Assembly: GCF_026250525.1 (NCBI RefSeq)
Contig: NZ_CP111043.1
Coordinates: forward strand, 310,001-374,000
Direction of reading: 5' to 3'
DNA length: 64,000 nucleotides
DNA from: Chondrinema litorale
Lineage (GTDB): Bacteria; Bacteroidota; Bacteroidia; Cytophagales; Flammeovirgaceae
Shown: in pieces, positions 44,163 to 53,091 of the stretch
How positions within the stretch are numbered: the first letter of the stretch is position 1
How the letters are laid out: each line of letters opens with the position of its first letter
The notes under the pieces: model-generated
Database searches by the model: none
What the model saw: the letters and a program-made list of their open reading frames with translations, nothing else
What the model was told of the DNA's origin: nothing
Translations under genes and position numbers: made by a program

Positions 44163-45746
44163 TTATTGCTTAAATCTAATTTTAATGGTTTGCTCAGAAT
44201 AAACAGGATTCCCATTGATTGTTTTGGCCTTCCATTTAGGTCCATCTTTTAACAATCTAATGGCTTCTTCATCGCAACCATAACCTAGCGATTTTTCAAC
44301 TTTTATGTTGCTAATAGAACCATTTGTATTTACTCTAAAAGAAAGTTTAACAGTTCCCTTAACATCGTTTTGTTGTGCTTCAACTGGAATTTGAATTTGC
44401 TCTTTTATGAACTGATGAAGTGACTTCATCCCATCTTCTGGTTTAGCATTTACTATTACATCTGGTTTAGCTTCTTCATTAGCAGTATTAATTTGCTCTA
44501 CACTTGAACCGATATTTTCTTTTTTTGAAACCCCATAACCAACTACTACAATTTCCTCTAACTGTTGAGTATCTTCATTCATAGCAATTAGAAGATCAGT
44601 CTCACCAGAGTCAAGTTCAATCTCTTCTGTTAGATAACCTATATAATTTAATTCTAGGGTATTACTTCCTACAGGTTTCTCAAGCTTAAATTCTCCATCT
44701 ATATTCGTAGTCGTACCAATAGTACTTCCTTTTACTATTACATTTACTCCTACAAGAGGCTCATTATTATCACCAGTTACCACTCCGGTAATAGTTTCAG
44801 ACCCTTGATTAAACATCTGGCTGATACCGCTATCACTAGCTTGTTTTTTCGATCTAATAGTTGAGCTTCCTCTAATTAATATAGGCCTTCTTTTATTACT
44901 AATTGAGTCTTTAGCAATATCATCAGCATTAATATCTTTCACTGCATATCCTAGTCCACTATCATCATCTAAATCAGTTTCTTCCACTTGTACTTCTTCT
45001 ATATCTAGAGAGATACTTTCAGAGTCTATCTGCAATTCCTTTTCTTCAAGTTTTGTAGCACCAATAATTGGAGCTGATTCGTGATACTCTTTAGACATTT
45101 TAATTTCTTCTTTTGCCCTGCTTCTTTGAGATGCATTAATTTCTCTTTGTTTCTCAGTATTTAATGCTTGCTCATTTAATTGCCTTTGTCTAGTAGCAAG
45201 TTGTTCATTTATATCAGCATACTTCTGATCTTCTTCATTCAATTTTGGCTCACTCTCTAAAGCTTGCGTTTCTGCTTGGTTTTCTAATGCAATATTTTGC
45301 TCATCGCTTTCTTTATTTAGTTCATCCTGTTCAGTTTCTACACTTTCAGATGAATCTTCTTTTTTAAAATTATCTGCAGCTTCTGTTTTCTCAATTTCGC
45401 TTAGTGATTTATTTTCTATCCCTTTAAAAAACTCATCTTGAAAAATAAATACAGAAGCAATCATCAGTAAAATAACTGCAGCCGCAGCATATCTTGCAGG
45501 AGTAAAATAGATTACTTTGTCTTCCTTTTTATCAGAAGAAATTTGCTGTCTTATATCTTCAATTATCTTATTTCTCTTTGCAGCATCAGATATTAAAGCA
45601 AGACCTTCTACTGCATCAGCAAGAAAGGGATCATCTAGCATTTTAAGCTCAAGCTGATGCATTTCGGCATGAGACAAGCTACCTGAAAGATAATTTTCAA
45701 TTACCTCAGCCAATTGCGGGTCACTATGAAATTGCTCTTTACTCAC
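44163..45746 (-). CDS. Membrane protein: anti-sigma-like N-terminus, carboxypeptidase-regulatory domain, TonB box-like motif, TonB C-terminal domain
   Basis: A 527-residue protein. Residues 1-80 are cytoplasmic and resemble Bacteroidota anti-sigma segments (IENYLSGSLSHAEMHQLELK, then DPFLADAVEGL). One membrane helix lies at 84-103. A long Gln/Glu-rich periplasmic region (about 105-310) follows, then a carboxypeptidase-regulatory domain (317-390), the box LEEIVVVGYG (396-405) identical to the TonB-box-like motif of SusC proteins, and a TonB C-terminal domain (about 437-527, KGTVKLSFRVNTNGSISNIKVEKSLG-type pattern, shortened). It starts with GTG, overlapping the sigma-factor stop as GTGA, so translation is coupled. 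It is likely the membrane partner of that ECF sigma factor. Confidence 0.85.
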   Translation of the reverse strand: MSKEQFHSDPQLAEVIENYLSGSLSHAEMHQLELKMLDDPFLADAVEGLALISDAAKRNKIIEDIRQQISSDKKEDKVIYFTPARYAAAAVILLMIASVFIFQDEFFKGIENKSLSEIEKTEAADNFKKEDSSESVETEQDELNKESDEQNIALENQAETQALESEPKLNEEDQKYADINEQLATRQRQLNEQALNTEKQREINASQRSRAKEEIKMSKEYHESAPIIGATKLEEKELQIDSESISLDIEEVQVEETDLDDDSGLGYAVKDINADDIAKDSISNKRRPILIRGSSTIRSKKQASDSGISQMFNQGSETITGVVTGDNNEPLVGVNVIVKGSTIGTTTNIDGEFKLEKPVGSNTLELNYIGYLTEEIELDSGETDLLIAMNEDTQQLEEIVVVGYGVSKKENIGSSVEQINTANEEAKPDVIVNAKPEDGMKSLHQFIKEQIQIPVEAQQNDVKGTVKLSFRVNTNGSISNIKVEKSLGYGCDEEAIRLLKDGPKWKAKTINGNPVYSEQTIKIRFKQ

Positions 45747-46348
45747 TGCTGTTCACGAGATTTTTCCATGTAAATCTTTAAATTTCTTTTACCGTTTTGG
45801 ATGTAGCTTTTTACCTTCTTTAAATCAAACTCTGTTATTTCAACTATCTCTTTATAACACTTTTCTTCAAGATAAAACAGTTTCAAACATTGTTTTTGTT
45901 TCTCTTCTAGCTCATCTAAGCCACTTTCCATCAACTGTAATAAAAGTTCTTTTTCAGAAATTGCTTCTCCATTCTCACTTATAAGATGCAGGTCTTCATC
46001 AGATTCCATAAAATCATCAGAAATTATTCCTTCTAGCTGCACATGGTTTTTATTTTCCTTCTTTCTCAACTGCATCAAACAGTAGTTCTTCACAAAAACA
46101 TATAACCAGCTTTTAAAATTCTGAATTTCATGCTTTGGTACTTTCTCGACTAACTGCTCATATATCTGCATCACAGCATCTTTACTGTTTTCCTCATTCT
46201 TTAGGTATTTCATGCAAACACCAAAAACAAGCTCAACGTAACGGTCAAAAAGTTCACTAAGCAGTGCCATGTCGCCCGATTGCTTAAAGGCAACCAGCAA
46301 CTCTTCGTCACTTTTCTTTTTAGGCCTAGATATTTTAAAAAACCGCAT
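45743..46348 (-). CDS. ECF-type RNA polymerase sigma factor
   Basis: A 201-residue sigma factor with region 2 (about 26-95: LFDRYVELVFGVCMKYLKNEENSKDAV in part, and FKSWLYVFVKNYCLMQLR for promoter melting) and region 4 (about 145-195: LEEKQKQCLKLFYLEEKCYKEI and the helix-turn-helix around LKKVKSYIQNGKRNLKIYME). There is no region 3, as usual for ECF factors. The stop overlaps the start of the anti-sigma/TonB protein. A good housekeeping promoter lies 26-56 bp upstream (46374-46404), and the VWA gene is transcribed in the opposite direction from the same region. Confidence 0.92.
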   Translation of the reverse strand: MRFFKISRPKKKSDEELLVAFKQSGDMALLSELFDRYVELVFGVCMKYLKNEENSKDAVMQIYEQLVEKVPKHEIQNFKSWLYVFVKNYCLMQLRKKENKNHVQLEGIISDDFMESDEDLHLISENGEAISEKELLLQLMESGLDELEEKQKQCLKLFYLEEKCYKEIVEITEFDLKKVKSYIQNGKRNLKIYMEKSREQQ

Positions 46349-46373
46349 GAACCGCTAAATAAACAAATACCTT

Positions 46374-46404
46374 CAAATATGCTTTTCTGATGCTTGAAAA
46401 CAAA
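46374..46404 (-). promoter_or_regulatory. Predicted promoter of the ECF sigma gene
   Basis: Minus strand: TTTG (46404-46401), 19-bp spacer, CATATTTG (46381-46374), one mismatch to TAnnTTTG. Transcription would start near 46367. The divergent VWA gene shows no such box, compatible with a different (perhaps ECF) promoter. Confidence 0.5.
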
Positions 46405-46521
46405 ATTTAGAGGCTTTCAAAAAAAAATTGAGAAAAAATGAAAAAAATTTATGGAATCTGAAATACAGCTGCATCTCCTATATAAACAACAAGAATTTTC
46501 TCAAATTAAAATATATAAGCG

Positions 46522-48408
46522 ATGAAAAAAGCAGTCCTCATTTTAATCTTAGTGTTTTCAGGAATATCGTTTGGGTTTATTCCCAACAACTTTTTAGTAG
46601 AAGGAATTGTAACTGATGATGCAGGTGCTCCACTGCCAGGAGTTTCTATTGTAGAAAAAGGAACAAGCAATGGCACTGTTACAGATATAGAAGGTAAGTA
46701 TAGTCTTACTATAACTAACGAAAAAGCCATTCTCACTTTTAGTTATATAGGTTATTTAACGCAAGAGGTAAAAGTAAAAAAAGATAAAAGTTTAGACATA
46801 AAGTTATCTGCAGATACAGAACAGCTAGAAGAGATTGTGGTTGTTGGGTATGGAGTGGAAAAAAATGAAATGACAAATGGAAGTGTTGAAAACATTAGAG
46901 CTGCAGATGTGAAAAGAAGTAGAGCTAAAACTATTAGAGGAATGAGCTCAATGGCTTATGAAATGGAAGCAGACGATTATGGCAACTTTAACACCGAAGA
47001 ATATGATTTGATTAACGATAATATATTTCAAACACCAAAATCTAACCCCCTTTCCACTTTTTCAATTGATGTAGATGCTGCTTCTTATAGCAATCTTCGT
47101 CGTATGCTAAACAATGGACAAACTCCTCCAAAAGATGCAATACGTATTGAGGAGATGATTAACTATTTCGATTACGAATACAAAGACCCAAGCGGAGAAC
47201 ATCCATTTTCTATTGCAACCGAAATGTCTGATGCACCATGGAATCCAAACCACAAATTAGTACATATTGGCTTGCAAGGTAAAAAACCAGACTACACAAT
47301 GACGCAGCCATCTAACCTTGTATTCTTAATCGATGCCTCAGGTTCTATGAATGCTCAGCAAAAACTTCCATTGCTTAAATCTTCGCTAAAATTAATGGTG
47401 AACAGCTTAAAAGAAAATGATAGAATTGCTTTAGTAACTTATGCAGGAAATGCTGGCTTAGTTTTAAAATCAACTCCGGTTTCAGAAAAAGATAAGATTA
47501 TAGATGCCATTGAAAATCTGGAAGCAGGTGGTTCCACTGCAGGTGCACAAGGTATTGAATTGGCTTATGCAGTTGCAGAAACAAATCTGATGAAAGAAGG
47601 TAATAACAGAATTATTTTGGCAACCGATGGCGACTTTAATGTGGGTGTTTCGTCAACGTCTGAGTTGGTAAGAATGATAGAAGAAAAAAGAGAAAAAGGG
47701 ATTTTCTTAACTATAGCTGGCTTTGGCATGGGTAATTACAAAGATGGCAGAATGGAACAAATTAGCAATGCAGGAAATGGTAATTACTATTATATCGACA
47801 ATATTAGAGAAGCCGAAAAAGTATTTGTGAAAGAATTGAGAGCTACTTTGTTTACTATCGCTAAAGATGTAAAAATACAAGTAGAGTTTAACCCTCAAAA
47901 AGTGCAAGCTTACAGATTAATAGGTTACGAAAACAGAAAGTTAAATGCAGAAGATTTTAATGATGATAAAAAAGATGCTGGTGAATTAGGTGCTGGCCAT
48001 ACCGTAACCGCATTGTATGAAATTATACCTGTAGGTGTTGAGTCTGAGTTTGTAAAAAATATTGATGATTTAAAATATCAGAATATTGAAAAAACAGAAA
48101 CTAACCATAACAACGAATTACTCACCATCAAATTCAGATATAAAGAACCTAATGGATCAAAAAGTAAATTGATTACTCAAACATTAAAAGACCAATCAAA
48201 AGTATTGAATAAAACCTCTGACAATTTCAGGTTTTCAGCAGCAGTTGCAGAGTTTGGAATGTTACTGAGAGACTCTGAGTTTAAAGGAAATTCTAATTAT
48301 GCACAGGTAATGCAATTGGCAAAAGGTGCAAAAGGTAATGACACTGAAGGATACCGCCAAGAATTCATAAATATGGTTAATTCTTACAAGCTTTATTCAA
48401 AAAGATAG
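46522..48408 (+). CDS. VWA-domain (YfbK-type) protein with carboxypeptidase-regulatory domain and TonB box-like motif
   Basis: A 628-residue exported protein. A signal peptide (about 1-19) is followed by a carboxypeptidase-regulatory domain (about 25-97), the box LEEIVVVGYG (102-111), a linker, the YfbK-type N-terminal helix (NPLSTFSIDVDAASYSNLRR in shortened form, about 175-215), a von Willebrand A domain with the MIDAS motif DASGS (271-275) and a DUF3520-like C-terminal region. VWA domains bind ligands through a divalent metal. It is divergent from the ECF sigma pair and its first module is built like the middle of the TonB-C protein. Confidence 0.88.
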   Translation: MKKAVLILILVFSGISFGFIPNNFLVEGIVTDDAGAPLPGVSIVEKGTSNGTVTDIEGKYSLTITNEKAILTFSYIGYLTQEVKVKKDKSLDIKLSADTEQLEEIVVVGYGVEKNEMTNGSVENIRAADVKRSRAKTIRGMSSMAYEMEADDYGNFNTEEYDLINDNIFQTPKSNPLSTFSIDVDAASYSNLRRMLNNGQTPPKDAIRIEEMINYFDYEYKDPSGEHPFSIATEMSDAPWNPNHKLVHIGLQGKKPDYTMTQPSNLVFLIDASGSMNAQQKLPLLKSSLKLMVNSLKENDRIALVTYAGNAGLVLKSTPVSEKDKIIDAIENLEAGGSTAGAQGIELAYAVAETNLMKEGNNRIILATDGDFNVGVSSTSELVRMIEEKREKGIFLTIAGFGMGNYKDGRMEQISNAGNGNYYYIDNIREAEKVFVKELRATLFTIAKDVKIQVEFNPQKVQAYRLIGYENRKLNAEDFNDDKKDAGELGAGHTVTALYEIIPVGVESEFVKNIDDLKYQNIEKTETNHNNELLTIKFRYKEPNGSKSKLITQTLKDQSKVLNKTSDNFRFSAAVAEFGMLLRDSEFKGNSNYAQVMQLAKGAKGNDTEGYRQEFINMVNSYKLYSKR

Positions 48409-48478
48409 TAGAATTTGAAAATTATTTCCTAGATTTTGCTTTTATATTAACAGGAATTAAGATTCCTTACTAAACAAG

Positions 48479-48510
48479 TAACTACACAGTTTCGTGAAAC
48501 TGTGTAGTTA
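48479..48510. repeat. Perfect 15-bp inverted repeat between VWA and transglycosylase genes
   Basis: TAACTACACAGTTTC (48479-48493) and GAAACTGTGTAGTTA (48496-48510) with a 2-nt centre. It lies 71 bp after the VWA stop and 38 bp before the transglycosylase start. No T tract follows, so it may be a regulator site or a weak terminator. Confidence 0.6.
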
Positions 48511-48547
48511 GCAATTTTCGGAGCTTTTATTTTTATTCTACTGTAGC

Positions 48548-49555
48548 ATGAGAAAAAATGTATTACTATCAGTTTGCCTTGCCGGACTGCTTTTTTCGTT
48601 TACTAAAATCTCACTTAAAGACAACAAACCTGCTGATAGCCACAGCATTGCACCAAAAGAAAGCAATAATCTGGTGCCTGCTTACAAATTTATCGACACC
48701 AAGTCATTTGTGAATGAGCAGCAAATCTATCAAGAAGGTTGGAACCTACTTCCACAACCAAAGTTTTGGAGAAAGATTATCAAACTATCACCTGATAATT
48801 GCCTTGTAAACATTGCCACTAACAGACATATTTTAGCAGAAATTCCAGTAGATTATTACATGAGTAAAAATAGGACTGGAAGGGATGCTTATAAAGACAG
48901 TGTAATTTTGGCGAATCAATTACCAGCAAATACTCCGATATACATAACTTCAGGTAAGAACCATTACTACAAATTAGATAATGCATTAGAAGCGATTCCA
49001 GAAGCCATTAAAATATTTAAAAGTCTAAATGTTGATCCGTTTTTTGCTCAGGCTATTTTATTAATAGAAAGTCCTAACAAACTACAAAAATCTACAACTG
49101 GCGCTTACGGACCTTTCCAGTTAATGAGTGGTATTGCTCGCATGTATGGCTTAGAAGTAAATAGGTACAAAGACGACAGACAATATCTAGATAAATCTGC
49201 GGCAGCAGCGGCCAAGTTCATTCAAGCTGTTTGTATACCTGAAACTGAAAAAATCCTTAATAACTGGAATATCTCTTATAATCAAAAAGACCTATGGTTT
49301 AAGTTATTGGTTTTACATGTTTACCATGCTGGAGCGGGTAATGTTTCATCTGCAGTTACATCTATGAAACCAGAAGTTGGAGGAAAAGAATTTATTCAAT
49401 CTTTATGGCAAGCAGAGTCTAGAGGTTTTAGAAATGCATCTCAAAACTACTCACAGATAGCTTTAGCGGCTTTATTAGAGCTAGACGAAATGCTTAAACC
49501 TTATAAACCAATTAATATTGAGCCATTACCTCCTGTTTTTATTGGATATGAGTGA
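48548..49555 (+). CDS. Lytic transglycosylase (SLT domain)
   Basis: A 335-residue exported protein with a signal peptide (about 1-20), a Lys/Asp-rich linker and a soluble lytic transglycosylase domain in the C-terminal half. The catalytic Glu is E174 in AILLIESPNKLQ, followed by the family pattern TTGAYGPFQLMSGIARMYGL. The enzyme cleaves the glycan strands of peptidoglycan, forming 1,6-anhydro ends. The N-terminal 150 residues are unassigned. The neighbour upstream is the VWA protein, and the two may belong to the same envelope process, but the hairpin between them suggests separate control. Confidence 0.88.
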   Translation: MRKNVLLSVCLAGLLFSFTKISLKDNKPADSHSIAPKESNNLVPAYKFIDTKSFVNEQQIYQEGWNLLPQPKFWRKIIKLSPDNCLVNIATNRHILAEIPVDYYMSKNRTGRDAYKDSVILANQLPANTPIYITSGKNHYYKLDNALEAIPEAIKIFKSLNVDPFFAQAILLIESPNKLQKSTTGAYGPFQLMSGIARMYGLEVNRYKDDRQYLDKSAAAAAKFIQAVCIPETEKILNNWNISYNQKDLWFKLLVLHVYHAGAGNVSSAVTSMKPEVGGKEFIQSLWQAESRGFRNASQNYSQIALAALLELDEMLKPYKPINIEPLPPVFIGYE

Positions 49556-49605
49556 TATAGCTTCGTATATTTAGAACATTTCCATTATGCGGAAGTTTTG
49601 CAAAT

Positions 49606-50730
49606 ATGATATCACCGATAAAAAACTGTAACTATAGCTATCTCAACTCTATTGGAACCGCTGTTCCCGATAACCAGATAGAACAAACTGACATTGCCGA
49701 TTTTATGGCAGAGACACTGGAACTTAACGATTGTGATCAAAAACAATTAAAAGTTTTATACAGAGCCAGCGGGATTCGATCCCGCTTTTCTGTTATAGAA
49801 GATTTTAAACCTGAAAAAGAAAAACATTACTTTGTAAAAAGTAACTTCCCGAAAATATCGGATCGAATGCAGATGTATCAGCAAGAAGCCCCAAAGCTTG
49901 CTCTAAAAGCCATAAATAACTGTTTAGATAAGGCCGATTCCATCTCTCCTAAAGAAATTACACACCTAATTACTGTCTCTTGTACAGGTATGTATGCTCC
50001 TGGTTTAGGCATTCAGTTAATTGATGAATTAGGCTTAAACTCTACAGTACACAGAACTGCCATAAACTTTATGGGATGCTATGGAGCATTTAACGGTTTA
50101 AAAACAGCAGACTACATTTGTAAAGCCGATAACAATGCAAAAGTTCTTGTTGTGTGTGTTGAATTATGTACCATACACTTTCAAGATAGTAGCTCACCAG
50201 ATGATTTACTTGCTGGCGCATTATTTTCTGATGGTGCTGCTGCTGTATTGATTCAAAGTGCACCTTTAAAAAATAAACCAGCTCTTCAAATTAATAACTT
50301 CTTCTGCGACCTATATCCAGACGGAAAAAATGATATGAGCTGGCAAATTGGCAATTTTGGTTTTGAGATGCGTCTTTCATCTTATGTACCAGCTTTATTG
50401 GGCAAAGGCATCAATAATTTGCTTAACAATTTACTCTCAAATGCATCTGTTAAAAGGGAAGAAATAGATTTGTTTGCTATCCACCCTGGTGGTAAAAGAA
50501 TCCTAGAGGTTATAGAAGAAAATCTAGAAATAAACCGCGACCAAGACAAATTTGCATTTGATGTTTTAAAGAAATACGGGAATATGTCTTCAGTTACTAT
50601 CTTGTTTGTACTTGAAGCTTTATTAAAACAAGAAAGTAATTCTGAAAGCATCAAAAATATTATCGCTATGGCCTTTGGTCCCGGACTTACAATTGAGTCA
50701 TCTTATATGCAATTAATTCCACCTGACTGA
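49606..50730 (+). CDS. Type III polyketide synthase (chalcone/stilbene synthase-like)
   Basis: A 374-residue thiolase-fold enzyme. The catalytic triad is C158 (NFMGCYGAFNG), H293 (FAIHPGGKRIL) and N326 (KYGNMSSV), the strict type III polyketide synthase set, and GTAVPDNQIEQ opens the protein. It condenses malonyl-CoA units onto an acyl-CoA starter without an acyl carrier protein. No methyltransferase, oxidoreductase or cyclase gene is adjacent, so the product (alkylpyrone, alkylresorcinol or similar) is not predictable. A near-consensus -7 box (AAGTTTTG) ends only 5 nt before the ATG. The upstream gene stops 50 bp before it. Confidence 0.9.
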   Translation: MISPIKNCNYSYLNSIGTAVPDNQIEQTDIADFMAETLELNDCDQKQLKVLYRASGIRSRFSVIEDFKPEKEKHYFVKSNFPKISDRMQMYQQEAPKLALKAINNCLDKADSISPKEITHLITVSCTGMYAPGLGIQLIDELGLNSTVHRTAINFMGCYGAFNGLKTADYICKADNNAKVLVVCVELCTIHFQDSSSPDDLLAGALFSDGAAAVLIQSAPLKNKPALQINNFFCDLYPDGKNDMSWQIGNFGFEMRLSSYVPALLGKGINNLLNNLLSNASVKREEIDLFAIHPGGKRILEVIEENLEINRDQDKFAFDVLKKYGNMSSVTILFVLEALLKQESNSESIKNIIAMAFGPGLTIESSYMQLIPPD

Positions 50731-50808
50731 TAAATTTCAAATAACTCTTACCAATTTTCAGATTAATGCGTTTATTCTTCAATCATAAATCGAACATTAA
50801 TCAAAGGC

Positions 50809-51663
50809 ATGTTTTTAAATCCGGATAATTTATTAAATGCAGGAAGCTTTTTACTTTTATATATAATCACTTTTTTGATTGGCAAAGGAATTAAAACAGC
50901 TATTTCTCCCTACAATCTTAACAAAGAACTTACTGAAAAAAACAACATCGCTTTAGCCATAAGTACTGCAGGCTATTTTATAGGCATTACAGCAGTATAT
51001 GTTGGTGTTTATGATGGTCCAAACTTTGATTCTTGGTTAATGAATGTGGTACATATTGGAGGCTACTCACTTTTGGGAGTTGTACTAATCAATGTTTCAA
51101 GGTTTATAAATGACAAGCTGATTTTGTACAAATTTTCTAATAATAAAGAGATTATTGAAGACCAAAACATGGGAACTGGTTTTGTACAAGCAGCCTCATA
51201 TATTGCTTCAGGGTTAATTATTGGTGGTGCACTACATAGTGAAGGTGGTAATATAATAACCTCTCTTGCCTTTTTTATTTTTGGTCAAATTTGCCTTATC
51301 CTTTTTGCTTTACTATACGATTGGTTAACCCCCTACTCTGTACATGGTGAGATAGAAAATGAAAACACAGCCGCAGGATTAGGCTTCTCTGGAGGCTTTA
51401 TTGCAATTGGTATTATTGTAATGAAAGGGGTTTCTGGCAAGTTTATTAGCTGGACCGACAATCTCTCTAACCTCGCCTTTAATATTGAAATTCTATTCAT
51501 TTACCTAATCTTCGTTCGCTTTTTCTTTGACAAAGTCATTATCCCAAATGCTGACTTAAACAAGCAAATTGCAGTTAAAAAAAGCATTAGTGCTGGCTTG
51601 CTAGAATTCATCATTTCTATCAGCTTCTCGATTACTCTATTTTATATCATCAATCATACTTAA
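50809..51663 (+). CDS. DUF350 membrane protein
   Basis: A 284-residue polytopic protein with about seven to eight membrane segments built from two related halves. Each half begins with an inner loop and helix bundle typical of DUF350 (residues about 15-100, NNIALAISTAGYFIG; about 155-235, NTAAGLGFSGGFIAIG). The fold is linked to small integral membrane proteins of unknown activity, sometimes near glutathionylspermidine or polyamine genes. Here the neighbours are a polyketide synthase (79 bp upstream) and a nucleoside transporter. I cannot assign a role. Confidence 0.78.
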   Translation: MFLNPDNLLNAGSFLLLYIITFLIGKGIKTAISPYNLNKELTEKNNIALAISTAGYFIGITAVYVGVYDGPNFDSWLMNVVHIGGYSLLGVVLINVSRFINDKLILYKFSNNKEIIEDQNMGTGFVQAASYIASGLIIGGALHSEGGNIITSLAFFIFGQICLILFALLYDWLTPYSVHGEIENENTAAGLGFSGGFIAIGIIVMKGVSGKFISWTDNLSNLAFNIEILFIYLIFVRFFFDKVIIPNADLNKQIAVKKSISAGLLEFIISISFSITLFYIINHT

Positions 51664-51817
51664 TATATCTCAAAGCAGTATTGTTTTTAGTTTTAATCTG
51701 GGATTTAATTCATATTTTTAGAAAAATTTGAATTTTTCCAATATACTTATGAAAATGATTTCCATGCTAGTAAGTATTTAAATGCATTGATATCCTAGAA
51801 AAACAAAAACACAACAA

Positions 51818-53029
51818 ATGAAACAATCACTTAGAATACAACTCTCTCTAATGATGTTCCTCGAATATTTTGTTTGGGGGGCTTGGTATGTAACCATGGG
51901 AACATACCTAACACAAACACTTCAATTTTCGGCCAGTGAAATAGGAATTGCTTTTGCAGCTGTATCTGTTGCAGCTATGGTTTCACCCATTTTTGTAGGT
52001 ATGGTTGCCGATAGGTTTTTTCCTACAGAAAAAATATTAGCAGTTCTCCATTTGTTCGGAGCAGTTGTATTTGTGTTAATTGGTAATGCGACTGAGTTTA
52101 GTTGGTTTTATCTGTTTTTTCAGATTTATACCTTGTGTTTTATGCCTACCATCGCATTAACTAATTCTATCTCATTCAGACATTTAAATGACCCAGATAA
52201 ACAATTTCCAGGTATTAGAGTATTTGGTACTATCGGTTTTATTGCAGCCGGCTTAGTAATCAGTTTTGCTGGTTATGAAGATAAAGCAACTATGTTTTAT
52301 GTATCTGCAGTTTGTTCTGTATTGCTTGGAGTTTACTCATTCTTTCTTCCTCATACTCCTCCAAAAGACAAAGGAAAAGAAGTTACAGTTTCAGATATAT
52401 TAGGTTTAAAAGCCTTGAGCATGCTTAAAGATCGCTCATTCCTCATTTTCTTTATCGCATCTGTTCTAATCTGTGTTCCTTTATCATTTTATTATGCTTG
52501 GGCAAACCCTTTTTTAAATGAATTAGGGATGGAAAATGCCGCTGCAAAAATGACTTTCGGTCAGGTTTCAGAAACACTATTCTTAATTATAATGCCACTA
52601 TTCTTTAAAAGACTTGGTGTTAAATGGATGTTGGTTGTTGCTATGATTGCTTGGGTTGCAAGATATGTATTGTTCGCTTTTGGTGATCTTGGCCCAATGA
52701 CTTGGATGTTGTTTGGTGGTATAGTTCTTCACGGAATTTGCTATGACTTCTTCTTTGTTACAGGTCAAATATATGTAGATAATAAAGCAGGCGACAAAAT
52801 TAAAAGTGCAGCACAAGGGCTTATTACCTTTGCGACTTATGGTATTGGTATGTTTATAGGTTCCTTTATATCTGGCCAAGTAGTTGAAGCTTACACTATT
52901 CCTGAAGGTCACATCTGGGAAACTATCTGGCTAATTCCTGCTTCTCTTGCAGCAGTTGTATTGGTGGTTTTCTTAATCTTCTTCAGTGAGAAAAAATCTG
53001 TAAATAAACCAGAAGAAGTAAGTATATAA
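51818..53029 (+). CDS. Nucleoside:proton symporter (NupG-type MFS)
   Basis: A 403-residue transporter with 12 predicted membrane segments. The start MKQSLRIQLSLMMFLEYFVW is typical of the nucleoside permease (NHS) family, as are GAWYVTMGTYL, the SISFRHLNDPDKQFPGIRVFG loop (given in part) and FFVTGQIYVDNKAGDKIKSA. NupG imports nucleosides with protons. The gene ends in a hairpin followed by T residues. Neighbouring genes give no nucleotide context. Confidence 0.88.
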   Translation: MKQSLRIQLSLMMFLEYFVWGAWYVTMGTYLTQTLQFSASEIGIAFAAVSVAAMVSPIFVGMVADRFFPTEKILAVLHLFGAVVFVLIGNATEFSWFYLFFQIYTLCFMPTIALTNSISFRHLNDPDKQFPGIRVFGTIGFIAAGLVISFAGYEDKATMFYVSAVCSVLLGVYSFFLPHTPPKDKGKEVTVSDILGLKALSMLKDRSFLIFFIASVLICVPLSFYYAWANPFLNELGMENAAAKMTFGQVSETLFLIIMPLFFKRLGVKWMLVVAMIAWVARYVLFAFGDLGPMTWMLFGGIVLHGICYDFFFVTGQIYVDNKAGDKIKSAAQGLITFATYGIGMFIGSFISGQVVEAYTIPEGHIWETIWLIPASLAAVVLVVFLIFFSEKKSVNKPEEVSI

Positions 53030-53051
53030 ATTCTGAGTTTTAAATAATTAG

Positions 53052-53087
53052 ACTGCTGTAATAAAATTAAAATTTTGTTGCAGCAGT
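53052..53087. terminator. Bidirectional terminator-like hairpin
   Basis: ACTGCTG (53052-53058) and CAGCAGT (53081-53087), with AT-rich pairing between them and a T run after, between the convergent nucleoside transporter and YceI gene. Confidence 0.8.
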
Positions 53088-53091
53088 TTTT

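Noticed and set aside
44150..44185. AT-rich inverted repeat between the glycosidase and TonB-C genes
   Set aside because: The arms contain a mismatch and almost no G-C pairs, so a terminator cannot be supported.
46428..46616. Short frame in the sigma/VWA intergenic region
   Set aside because: It overlaps the VWA signal peptide in another frame and has no recognisable feature.
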